Below, one piece after another: positions 53,654-64,000 of a DNA stretch of 64,000 nt (position 1 is the stretch's first letter; every line of letters starts with the position of its first letter). Source of the DNA: Alentia gelatinosa (Eukaryota > Annelida > Polychaeta > Phyllodocida > Polynoidae). The stretch lies in assembly GCA_950022655.1 (NCBI GenBank), contig OX465580.1:125099016-125163015 (forward strand), in the 5' to 3' direction. The position numbers were made by a program, and so were the translations under genes. The notes beneath the pieces are model-generated. The model was not told the DNA's origin. It was given only the letters and a program-made list of their open reading frames with translations, and made no database searches.

Positions 53654-55496
53654 AGAAACACTATAAGATACTTTGAATACAGCAGGGTCTGCTGACGCAT
53701 ACTATAACACAAAATGTTGTAGGGACATAGCCACACTTTGGTAAGGTGGGGATATAGATAACGGATCCAGGAGCTGTTTAGTTTAAGTTCTATTTGATAT
53801 CCTGAAGAATTCACAATGTACAAGAATGATGCCAATGTAGGGAGTAACAGTTATCAGTAGATGTACAGGATCTTCTTGGTGAAATGTCACTGTAATTTCG
53901 TCCACTGTGCGCTCACTCCCACATCAAAGATTCATGATCGCTGCTATACAGACATGCCGATAGCTAAACGCTGTCTCCAGACAAAGGCACGGCACGGTGG
54001 GGCTGGCCACATGTCAGTGACACGCCCACCGGGCAGTCAGCTGGCACTGACACCACACGCCGCCGCCACTTACCATCACCCAACAGGTGATCACTCTGAA
54101 TACCTCTGACATCCCACACGATGCTGACATGCTAGGTAAGCATGTAGATAATGCATGTCAGCGTGGCCGACACCTGCCACCGCCGACCCGAGCAGTGCCC
54201 CAACCCACCTGTCGCTCACCTACTACACTCTCCTGCGCAGTCTCGGTGCCCTATAAGGAAGCTAATCGTAATGCACTGTGGATATGGTTGGAGAGTGGGA
54301 CAGGTGATGGGGAGAGGAGGGATAGGCACCGGATCGACCAAATACCACTGGTAAAGGCGCACGTACGTGTCTGGAGGGTCATATACACACAGCACACCAG
54401 TGACAAGCTCCGCCTCACATGTTAATCAGACTGACCTTTTGCTGGTACCCGTAAAGCTCCCAGCTTCATGCCTGGCCAGTGGTGGGTAGGAGAGAACAAT
54501 TTAACCCCTTTCAGTGAGTGTCAGTGGCCCTCAGCCAACAAGGTCCACCCTCTCTATACATTGTCGTCCAGCGGTCTCCATGCATGCCTGGCATTTAGCT
54601 TGGTGCACGTCTTGATGGTGGTAGAGAAGCTGAACACTTTGACCTCTACTTTCTGCCGTAGTGACCTTGTCACCTGGTGATTCCCCGTCGTGTATTAAGC
54701 CAGGCGCCCCTTCCTAAAATCAGTCTTGATAATGTATTCAGATAAGCAGTAAAACCTACATATTCCCCAATACACATTTCCACTTCGTGTAGTTGAGTTC
54801 AGTGGCATCAAACTACGTAAATGTACACCAGTTATAATAATAATAATGGATGAATTACCAGGTATTTTACTGTTCCGAGCACCTGAACCTTGAAGATTCC
54901 AGCTCGAGACTACGAGGGGTAAGTCCTAAGAGTGTTTTAGGAACGGGTCCCAGACGCCCAAGACGTTCAACCCTCAGCGACAAACTCAGATCCCAACCAC
55001 CACTGAGTTCTCCTTCACAAACCTAGCCCGCCTAAAGGGTGCCAATTGCAATGGCAGTCTGTTCGCCAATTCATTGTGATTTCTATAAGAATAGGCTAAA
55101 TAGGTGCAAATTGACTATTTTGTGGTTATCTAAACGGAAATGAATACCGATATGTGACAGTCGTGGGTGGAACAGGAGAGTATTGAGAGATATTTACCAT
55201 GAGAGTAGAAAGGTGGTCGGTGGTTGGTCAAGAGTCTAGCCACCAGAGTTCATGTCTCACACATTGGATCTCGTTATTAGCCGTCTATCATAGTACAGAA
55301 CTCACTCCGAAGTGAACCATTATTAGGCTACCATAAATGCTTTTTCCCTACTTCTGAAAATCTCACACGAGACCTCAAAACAATGGAGGGCCCGAAAAGA
55401 TTAAAATATACCATGACGAAAATTTGCTATACTGAGGTACATCGATTATATGATGTAATTACATGATGCTATATGTAGGTGTAATACGGAAAATAA
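53654..55496. other. No gene seen
   Basis: A CpG- and CACC-rich patch at 53990-54430 and AT-rich flanks. Frames there overlap on several phases without recognisable domains. Confidence 0.4.
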
Positions 55497-55930
55497 CAGT
55501 AATAACTACCTCGTAAACCACGGGAGGCTGACGCGTAGTAATACACGAGCGATAGTACTAGTAGCTTACAAAGCCGCCTGTGTATATTCCCATCGTTTAT
55601 TGTATTTGTCATCCATCTACTCGAATAAATCTAACCTAGCAATTGTCATATTGAAGGGTATGTCAATAAGGCTATGTTTTTGTGCTCAAAAGTACAAATT
55701 AACTATTTTCCCGTAAACCATAACTTTAAGGCCGTATACTACGTTTTTGAATCCATATACCATAGTCTTTTGTTTATTTTTACTTACCAAAACGTATCTC
55801 TCACCGGAGCGAGTTTTTCAGATACTGGGAAGCGTTATATAGTTATGGTATCTCACAGTTTTAAAACAATGGATTGGAGTTCCCATACATTTTCAATGGG
55901 TACTTTGTATACCATGGGTAATATAACATA
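55497..55930 (+). mobile_element. HT element class E, copy 2
   Basis: The hairpin (about 55505-55600) retains CTCGTAAACCACG and GACGCGTAGTAATACACGAG. The tail shares CAATTGTCATATT, AAGGCCGTATAC, GAATCCATATACCATAG and CAATGGGTACTTTGTATAC with copy 1. An extra segment of about 50 bp (55770-55830) is present in the tail. Confidence 0.75.
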
Positions 55931-56184
55931 ATGTAAACCTCTGTGCAAATCCGATCCACATATTTTCTCTGTTTCTGTGCCCATACTCTGTTGTATCAGT
56001 AAGATGCAGCTTCCTTTCGCAAACATTTTTTTCTCTTTTTATTAATGCACATAACTCGCCTTATAGACGGTTTTACATTATGGCAGTCATACAGCTCCAG
56101 ATTCGTCGTGGTGAAGCTACGTATACATTCTCATAATGATGCTACATATATGCATTCTCATACTGATGTTACATATACATGCTC
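55931..56184. other. No gene seen
   Basis: AT-rich, with three loosely repeated ATGCTACATATA / ATTCTCATA phrases at 56130-56180. Confidence 0.4.
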
Positions 56185-56461
56185 TTATCCTACCCCTAAT
56201 AAAAAACGCCATAGGCTTAACATGGGATTTGTTTATGTCACGGCTAGTGACATAAAGTGTTGTTTATGCCACTACTTTCTGATACTGAAAAAATATGGAA
56301 ACTGGTTAGGATAAAATCTAGACGCCACTCGTTTGAGTTTGAGCTTATTTATGCCACTCATTTTGTTGGCTCCGTAATGTCACTTGTCTTCGACTCGTGA
56401 AATTATGGAGCCAACAAAATGCGTGGCATAAATAAACTCAGACTCAAACTCGTGACGTCTC
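56185..56461 (-). mobile_element. HT element class I
   Basis: The inverted tail (56185-56316) runs from TTATCCTACCCCTAATA to GGTTAGGATAAAATC and has CGCCATAGGCTTAACATG, the shared half. The hairpin (56318-56461) has about 60-bp arms (GACGCCACTCGTTTGAG.. / ..CTCAAACTCGTGACGTC; inner GCCACTCATTTTGTTGGCTC) with apex TCACTTGTCTTCGACTCGTGA. Confidence 0.88.
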
Positions 56462-56699
56462 TTGATAATATTCATTCAACATTCATTTCAGCTCAATAAG
56501 CTAAAACGAATAGGCCCACTAAGAATATCTTCATATAAAACACCTGTGAAGTCGAGTCCATGTATAACCTGACCTCGAACACGAGACGTCGGCTGTAGAT
56601 TGTCATGGTTCTTTGACAAAGAGACCATGCCTTTATGTTGTGATTACTATCCCCTGACTTTGTTAACTCTCAGAAGGTCCCTTCTTCTGTTTTAATTTC

Positions 56700-56950
56700 C
56701 ATTGTTTACACTTAAAGACCCGAAACGTAATTATTCAGGACATGGCGCCTAAAGTTAAAGCACGCGCACAGGTAGATATTTTTAATGGGAGAATTAGGAC
56801 CTCATTAGGCCACATTAAGGGTCATTAGGGAGATATAATGAGGGGCGGGCCGTGTACGTGGGGCGGGCCCGATGACCAGGCGGGTTACCAGGAGACGGCC
56901 AGTCGGCGCGCGCCGCTGTAGCCGCGGGTCAATCAGACAAGACTAAAACA
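56700..56950. promoter_or_regulatory. Homeodomain-core cluster next to a CpG block
   Basis: Eight TAAT/ATTA cores in about 115 bp (CGTAATTATT, TTTTTAATGG, GAATTAGG, CTCATTAGG, CACATTAAGG, GTCATTAGG, ATAATGAGG), then a GGGGCGGGCC- and CGCGCG-rich block with TCAATCAGACAA. It is non-repetitive. Enhancer or promoter function is inferred. Confidence 0.35.
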
Positions 56951-57546
56951 CCCCGCCCCCGTCTCCCATGGCCTGCCAATATCGCAGCCCAACGCTCCGC
57001 CAAGCATCAGGGCACACAGGAACAGTGGTGCTTGGTACAAGCAATGGTCAGACATGGAGTGTTCAAACTGTGCGACTAGGGATGTAGATGTACAAAAGAA
57101 AGGATCTAAATCGGCTTTTAAAAAAGGTATTCTAACCAAACTAAGGGAAATTCAGCAATGAATACCGCTAAGATTACCATATAGGTTGCATCATCGCTTA
57201 GTAATATTCCAGGTAGACACCTATATATATTCTATTCCGATGATAGAAAAGCACAATTAATGTGAAGTTAGCACTTATCCTACTAGCTATACCATTGGAC
57301 GTCATAGCGAAGGTGTTTGGTCCATTGTACAGTTCCATACAGTTTTCTGGTTTTTTTTGTCATTGTTTCATACCGCACCGTTGCTGGAAGAGCGATTTGT
57401 AATTAATCGAAGCAATAAAGTCTTTACAAAAAAGGGGGTTTGTGAGCGGGTACCTCTAGTCTGAGACTGAAGGTACTGCGCTTGAAACTGTATGTTCCAA
57501 ATTCGGGGGCCGAATCGTAAGGTATGCTCAAATGTGTGTAAAGTGG
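56951..57546. other. No gene seen
   Basis: AT-rich; no supported feature. Confidence 0.4.
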
Positions 57547-57722
57547 AACTCACACGGTGGGATTCATGTACCTCACAGGATTTAAAATCTCATGAGATTC
57601 TGTTCTCTTTTAGGGATAAATGTCGCTAACAATTGCAGGGGAAAAAACATCTCAGGGAAATGGAACCCTACAATTTAGACGAAAAAAATTATGAGGAACA
57701 TGAATTCCATCGTGTGAATCCC
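57547..57722. mobile_element. R-family MITE-like element, copy 2
   Basis: About 176 bp, shorter than copy 1. Ends CTCACACGGTGGGATTC and TCCATCGTGTGAATCCC; shared interior ATTGCAGGGGAAAAAACAT. Confidence 0.8.
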
Positions 57723-57897
57723 ACTTCAGAGCCACCCCCTTGCTATTGGAAAGCTTTCAACTGGAGGTACCTCTGTATGCCCAGTCTGCGACGAGAAGTA
57801 TCAAATATCAGACATATTTGATACTTAAGATGCTTGCGACTGGACGTACCTGAGGTACCCGCAGTGTGAGACTGGGTCTACCCGAAACACCCAGTCT

Positions 57898-58183
57898 AAG
57901 GTCCGGCGTCCACCTACCACGATATGGTTCCGACATGGTCTACGATGCACCTCCCGATAAAAAATCAAAATCGCGTCGGAAGGTCACCTAATATCGCGGC
58001 AGTTGACCACGTTTCTGCGATTAGACACCGATAAACACCCCATACAATGCGTGGTGAATTGGCATGTCTAGACATATGTCTACGATTTTGCCCCTTCCCG
58101 ATATGGCACCGATTTTGACATTTTGTATCGGTGCCATATCGGGAGGTCTACTATTCTATCCTAGTAGGTGGACGCCGGACCTT
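57898..58183 (-). mobile_element. Q-family MITE-like element, copy 2 (inverted)
   Basis: 286 bp, the reverse complement of 36844-37131. Its ends, AAGGTCCGGCGTCCACCTAC and the inverse, are extended by AGTCT on the left and AGACT on the right. The interior has an added local dyad (ATCGGTGCCATATCGGGAG with CCCGATATGGCACCGAT). Confidence 0.88.
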
Positions 58184-59639
58184 AGACTAGTGGGAAGCTC
58201 GTAGATCGCAGAGTGCGTTTTGCCGCACTATGTGCTCACAGCTACGTCCTGTCGCACAGTGTGAACTGGGCATAAAGCACAGAGACATCTTAGCTTCTCT
58301 AAATTAGCCTGTAAACATACAGGTGGATATTGATACTGATTGTAGATCAAACTACATGGGTGTAGCAACATGCAAGAATGTGTGATTGCCTTTGATAAAC
58401 CACGTCTGAGAATGGACAGTGAGCATTACAATGTGTGAATGACATTGGGATAATTCTTATGTCAAGACAAAAACATACCAACATTACCAACATTTTATAT
58501 TTTTATATGAAGAACCCCCTTACAAAGGGGTGGACTTATGGAACGCTATACTAAAGGAAATTCAAAATTGTTCAATGTTTCAATACAAATTTTATGTCAA
58601 ACTAAAATGTAAGGCGCTGCACAATATGTAGATACTGTTTTTTTTTTATCAGATTTGAGTTCATGTTAATATATGTTTACCATACCATCTCATCTCATTT
58701 TCCCACCAAACCTGTATTATACGCATCGTATGATGCTCTTGACTGAATTGTTCAATGTTCATTTTCTGTAACAATGTACCGCCATATGGGCGCTTAGAAA
58801 CGAATTGTCTATTGACCATTTATGTGTGAAATGGTATCAGAAGACACACAAAAACTGCTACCAGCAGAATGTCTTGTATTTCTTTCATGTGAAATAAAAA
58901 CAAAATTTAAAAATTACAGGGTAGTCAATAGTCTTGCTTCACATCGCTTTCTCAAGTTCCTGAAGGAATCTAAATGTATGCTGTTGAGACATGGTGATGG
59001 ACATTATATGTGATGACTCTCTCTCTTAGTACCACCAGAAACTCATAAAAAATCTAGCTTATCATGATGAAAGAGTTTTTTGAATTAATATCATTTTTTA
59101 AAATTTCCAAACCCACCCATTAGATTGTGAATAGCTCTTAGCAGGCCCGGAAATGACCCACCCGACCTCATGGGTGACCTTGGCGTGTTTAGCCACAGAA
59201 CCCCTCATGAATCTGCAATATTATCAACTTGACCCATCTACACGCCCCACACACGATTATATTCCGTCATAACTAACCCGACCCATCCAACCGTGCCCGC
59301 CCGACCCACCAGGCCTCACCTCCAACTCCGACCCTCCCAAAGGTGTAACTGTTCACCAGAGACGTTTCCTGCTCCGGGCATGCGTCGCCCTCACTTCCGG
59401 TCATGTGAGCAGGTGGCAGAAGTGTCGCCCTCTGTCGTCTAATTAGGGCGTTAAGCACGGAGACTGTGTGTGGGGTCAGGAGTGGTCGCCCAACTAAAAC
59501 TAATATCTGACTGGAATGGCCTGCCCTGAGGCGTGGTCGTCGCCATGTCCGTCTACAAGCCTGTGGCACCCGCTCATTACCCCATACACAAAGTCACCAC
59601 CAACCTAACCTATCCGAGGCCAGTACACTCTCCTACCAT
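58184..59639. other. No gene seen
   Basis: AT-rich up to 59100, then a CpG-containing patch (59150-59560). Frames have no recognisable domain. Confidence 0.4.
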
Positions 59640-60165
59640 AGATCCTGCGCTCTATTCCTGCGGGTGCTTGTATCTGCACCGACCTACCTGTAAATTCTGC
59701 CCCATATGCCAGTTTTCATATATCCTAAATTCTGAATACTTTGTATTATGTGTTTTACTGGTAAAGGGAGATGTACATATTTATTTAGTAAATAATATAC
59801 ATTCATTTCTGTTATTTGTTATGTCAAACCAGACATAGTCTTAAGGATTACTTTCTTCAGTGGAAAGAACCTCATGTGTTGCAGGGTATAGTTCGTCAAC
59901 ATAACACATGCTCATTCAAAGGGGTAATCTAATCATGGGTGGATTCACATTATAAAGTGGTTTAAAGCTGAAAAAGAAACAGCTGGATTGTCTGTGAAGC
60001 TCATTTAACAATTAAAGTATTTCCGAACCTACAGTATATGAGTTGTGCGATTTTCATGACTTTTGACAGTTACCCTGTTTTGAATACGAAATGTTGGCTG
60101 GTTCCCCCTGCCTTTAGTGAATACCCAGGGAACCAGCCTTGGGTTGAGGCAGAGATTAGTAAGCG
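59640..60165 (+). mobile_element. S-family dispersed repeat, copy 3
   Basis: Same colinear words as copy 1. It ends in an intact 11-bp stem: GGCTGGTTCCC (60096-60106) and GGGAACCAGCC (60128-60138) around a 21-nt loop. Confidence 0.88.
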
Positions 60166-60744
60166 CTAGCCCCGTAAAAGATCTCCTAGGAGAGCGAGTC
60201 TAGTGTTTTTGGGGCTGTGTTGCTTTTGCATATATGCGTGAACACACACGCCATTTACAATTCAACCATGACGGTATATAAAAAGATGTCAATTTAATCT
60301 ATTAGCTGAATTGTTAGAGTATGCATTCATCCTTTTTTCTCCATTTGATTGATTTATGAAATACTCCTTTGTGTCATAAAGGCTCTATTATAAATTACAT
60401 TGTACTTTTACAGTGACACTTTCATGACAAGAACTATTAGGCCAGCACACAGGCACGCAGAGTGTCTGGAACATAGGTTTTAGAAGGGAGGGAGATGAGT
60501 GATGTATCTGTGTTTACATGGAACCACAGTAAAACGCAAAGGCATAGTGGGGCATTGGGTTATTTCCATTTAAATGTACATGAACTTTGCCTTCATGTTC
60601 AAATTCATGACCTAATTTGATAATATTCCGGTTACTTCTTTCAACGTAAACGTGTGAATATGTAGTATAAACTTGTTGCTAAGATGTTACACTTGTGCGT
60701 TTATCACAACCATGGTACAAGTGTAACTGTGGGAATAACATTAA
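60166..60744. other. No gene seen
   Basis: AT-rich spacer without recognised features. Confidence 0.4.
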
Positions 60745-61109
60745 AAAAAACCATACGCGACGATCACCCAAGTAAAGTGACAATACTATATGCCATGGTC
60801 ATGGCAGAGTGTCGGGAGATGATGACATGAGGAGCTGGCCATTTAGCAGCCCTAATTCGCACTGATTGGATAAAACATCAACATGAAGATTTGTACAGTC
60901 ATAACTGGTTTATTCTCATATTGTGATGCTACTCTAATATTCGTGAAACGCGTGAGATAGATACAGAACTGTACTCTAACCATAGAATAAACAATACTCA
61001 ACTCATTCTGATGCGCTGTCATCATCACTCGGCTTCGCCTCAATGACGATGACAGTGCATCCAAACTTATGGAGTACTGTTTATTCATACAATTCTCGAT
61101 CCAGTTCTA
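60745..61109. mobile_element. HT element class H, copy 2 with upstream repeat
   Basis: The upstream part (60745-60963) aligns with 51380-51621 and ends CGTGAGATAGATAC. The hairpin (60964-61109) has CAGAACTGTACTCTAACC / GATCCAGTTC and AAACAATACTCAAC / GGAGTACTGTTT arms, with GCTTCGC at 61032-61038 in the apex. Confidence 0.82.
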
Positions 61110-61815
61110 CTTAAATACCTACCGTCTAATGCTTATCCATAACCTTCGAAATTTATCTACCAAAAATACATGCCAGCATCATGCAGATGGGTTCCAAACG
61201 CAGGAATGTAACTTTGATATGTTTCATTTAATGGAATGCCCTGTGCTTGGATGTGCTTTTAATGGGGTATTTACATATACATAAACGTGTACATAGAGTC
61301 TCAGGATCCCTATTATAACTTCACTGACACCTAGATAAGCAGTGTCCATCCCTTAGTCAGGTATATCTTGGTAACAGGTCCTATTTCTGACAGGCCGTCC
61401 ATTACCCTCCGCAATGGCTGCCTGCAGTGTCCACAGGGTCCTGACAAAACGGGAAGACTCCCATCTCAGTGTGGACTTTGTTAAACTCTCAGAGTGGTGG
61501 TGATTCATGCTGTCATGACAACGGGACAAGAGGACAACGCGACAAAGGAACGGGAAATAGGCAGAACTAGCGGATCTGAATGAAGAGTGAACTTGTGAAC
61601 CTGCGGAGGATGACTGAGGTACATCCAGGGATCAAGAGGTTAGCCAACAAGGTCCGGCTGAGACTTTATACTCTGTGATCCTCTCCCCTGATATCTGACT
61701 AAGCTCAGGACTACACACACAATGTCCAGTGTATTGATCTCGTGTCATTATACTCTATTCCTATACTATGTTTACTCTTTGTTGTGGCCATTTAGTTGTA
61801 GGCCCGTTTAATAAT
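61110..61815. other. No gene seen
   Basis: Mixed composition; no supported feature. Confidence 0.4.
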
Positions 61816-61950
61816 CTAGGATCGTATATGAGGATCATTTTCTGTAATTCGCACAAGGGTTATCGCTTAATAACATATGGGTCTGGTCGCTTAGACAGTA
61901 TTAGCCGTCCTTAAAGTCGTCCATAAGTGTTGAATAAAGTTGACCAACAT
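61816..61950. repeat. L-family element, copy 2 (partial, inverted interior)
   Basis: CTAGGATCGTATATGAGG at the left end, then ACAAGGGTTATCG, TTAGACAGTATT and GTTGAATAAAGTTGAC, which match the minus strand of 40640-40760. Confidence 0.7.
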
Positions 61951-63642
61951 CATCCCTGGGTGTTTATGGCATATTCACATGCAGATATAATCTAATCTCT
62001 GAAGTTTCCTCTAGACTAAACACTCTACTGTTCTGCAGCAAGGATATACATGTACACTGTTCTTAATACACTTGACGTACTCCAATAAAGATGTGACGTG
62101 TTGCCGTGTCTGATGGACAATCTGTCTCTAATGATAACACGTACATTTTCATTGTTATCGGAAGCTTTATTGCGTAGAAACAAATTAACTTTATTTAGAA
62201 TTGCCATCGTTCACTTGCAATAAATCACTGTTATCAATATCAACAAGTAGAAAAACATTTTAAAATAATCCCGAGCCCTACCCCGCCTCTTCTCACCGGG
62301 ACTCGTACATTATCTTGGTCTAAGATTGCAAAGAATGTTCTCCCAGTTTAGTTTTTCTTCTTAATGAATGATCATGATCAAAGAGTTGAGGGCATCTGAG
62401 TCTCAGATTACCTTTGATATATTGCTGAGTACTGAGAAGTATAGGTTCTCTTCTCTTATTCAACTAGATGTGACACTAATACCCCAAATGATGACTACTG
62501 GTCGGCGCATTCACCCTGAGGGTAGTCTAGATTGGCCACCGACCTCTGTCTCCGACTTGGAGGTTGGTCGAGACTTTAATATCTCGAAGCAAAGTATGAT
62601 TTCTCACATGCTAATGATGAACTGTAAATACTCATTATGAGACATTAATGGCTCAGCTGATTGATAGCAAAGTCTACCTTCCTGGTCTCTTTTATCAAAA
62701 TACACAAAAAGGAAATGTTAATATGAATAAGGGATTTCGAGAGTATCGCACTCTTCAAGCACAACGAAAAACCTGCTTTGAGAATGACCTATGTAATACA
62801 CTCTTCAATTACAGATTCTGATTCTGGTAGTAGGAACATCAGACAGGATAGTGCCAGTCAAAGTGGCCGTGAATGGGATAGGCTGGTTTCCTGCCCCAAA
62901 GAACAATATGACAGGTAACCTCCAGCTAAATCAAGAAGTGAGCGACCTCAAACTTTCGCCGGTTCTCCGCTGGTTGGCAGTGGCAAGGAAAACCAGTATA
63001 GCCTCTCTTCCTCATGAGGTTCCAAAAATAACTTACTTATACTTTTGTAATTTCCTCTTTTGCTCTCTCTGTTACGATAACAGCGTTAGAATTCTTTTCC
63101 CCAACTCTCTTTAGTGTGGTCGTGTTAGCGCTAGGGGTAAGACTACTGCCGCGTTTACCCTCAATCTCCAACTTACTTATACTTGATTGTGATAAATGAT
63201 GATACAAAATAAAGTAATAGCAACCTTTCAATGATAAGAGATTAGCTTATTAGAATGTCACTTTAAGAAATAACAGATTTTGCCATGCAACAAGTATCAC
63301 TCAGGTACCAGCTCAATGTAATCCCGCAGTGCACCAGAAAAATGGCGGCTGTTACCCATGATGTACCAGAAAAATGGATGGCGTTACCTAGCCTAATATG
63401 TGGAGACATAGACCAGGGAGGTGTTTCATAGACAAGGTGTTGCATAGACCTGTTGGGTTGAAACGATCACTGATGGTCTAAGACCTATTTGGATATAGCT
63501 TTACCATACATATGCAGGAAAGATGATTCAACTGTGTAACGGAAACGGTCGATATTCATGATCGTCACTACTGTAAAACACCTCCCAGGCTACGGATGGG
63601 TCCTCACCAGAGCTAACATGAGTGTGGACCTTTACTAGCTGG
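61951..63642. other. No gene seen
   Basis: AT-rich to mixed. AAAATGGCGGCTG near 63339 is YY1-like, with a nearby duplicate AGAAAAATGGATGGCG. No domain-like frame. Confidence 0.4.
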
Positions 63643-63911
63643 TAATATTAGGAAACGTCCTTACTGTGGACGAAACGGTTCCTTTTCGAGGTCAGTCGTC
63701 ATAGGCGGAAGGCAGTATGAAAACGAAGACTGACCAAGAACGAGAACCATTTTGTCCACAGTGAGGACGTTTGCTTATTATCATATACCTTTAATTGGTG
63801 AAAAAACGCCATTTTAATGACATTCAAAGTCGCTGTCCCCGCGGGCACGAACATTATTATTACTGCACCCCTAGCAGCGGGCAGTATTTAAAAGACATTC
63901 GGACATAGGTA
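63643..63911 (+). mobile_element. HT element class F, copy 2
   Basis: Hairpin arms AAACGTCCTTACTGTGGAC.. / ..GTCCACAGTGAGGACGTTT; the loop is shorter than in copy 1 because one inner arm (about 20 bp) is missing. The tail is colinear with 24641-24777 (CGGGCACGAACATTATTATT, CACCCCTAGCAG). Confidence 0.88.
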
Positions 63912-64000
63912 TTATCGTAAAACTGGATGAGTTTTAATCTTGGCCACCGTATGGCACTCCTGGAGTTTTGGATCCGGACTTCACTCGGCTTCGCCTCGTG
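63912..64000 (+). repeat. HT element class G hairpin, copy 3, cut by window edge
   Basis: TCGTAAAACTGGATGAG.. to TCACTCGGCTTCGCCTCGTG. The left arm and apex are visible, with GCTTCGC at 63988-63994; the right arm lies outside. It follows the class F tail with no spacer. Confidence 0.8.

Overview
The window looks like animal nuclear DNA, most plausibly from a marine invertebrate. The reasons are the lack of dense or operon-like coding, the long AT, GT, 9-bp, 15-bp and 62-bp tandem arrays, the many short inverted-repeat elements, CpG-rich patches with NRF1- and YY1-like motifs, and a DIRS-type tyrosine-recombinase retrotransposon. The species cannot be named from the sequence. No complete host gene, rRNA, tRNA or CRISPR array could be supported; the host part reads as a gene desert or very large intron packed with repeats.

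The only convincing protein-coding locus is a DIRS-like retroelement at about 12.9-16.7 kb. It carries a Gag-like ORF ending in a CCCH plus CxC zinc knuckle, an RT/RNase H ORF, and an overlapping tyrosine recombinase ORF in another frame. Gag and RT lie in one continuous frame broken by a single UAG. The RT ORF has an in-frame internal deletion that removes everything from just after RT motif A to the middle of RNase H, so the copy cannot reverse-transcribe itself. Gag and the recombinase look intact.

The rest is dominated by a superfamily of 'hairpin-tail' (HT) elements, about 22 copies or pieces. Each has a 100-150 bp near-perfect hairpin, often with a GC(TTC/GAA)GC apex, joined to a tail of about 140-250 bp whose ends are inverted repeats (usually TTATCTCACCCC / GGGGTGAGATAA). 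At least nine hairpin classes (A-J) occur. Several unrelated hairpins share one 3' half-tail. Copies chain end to end at 10.5-11.6 kb, 24.5-26.7 kb and 27.9-28.6 kb, and one copy has expanded into a five-unit, 204-bp tandem array (25661-26673).

Other repeats: P family (GGGGCCATCCATAAAG termini, three copies), Q family (AAGGYCYGGCGTCCACC termini, two copies and a fragment), L and R families (two copies each), S family (three copies of about 0.5 kb), and two MITE-like elements flanked by TTAA. Minisatellites lie at 4501-5420 (62 bp), 35066-35372 (15 bp) and 48897-49492 (9 bp, strongly G-quadruplex-prone on the minus strand). Some non-repetitive stretches look regulatory: 6.5-7.0, 8.4-9.3, 32.0-32.4, 35.5, 38.0, 40.1, 41.5, 42.0-42.3 and 56.7-56.9 kb. 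All regulatory calls are motif readings only.
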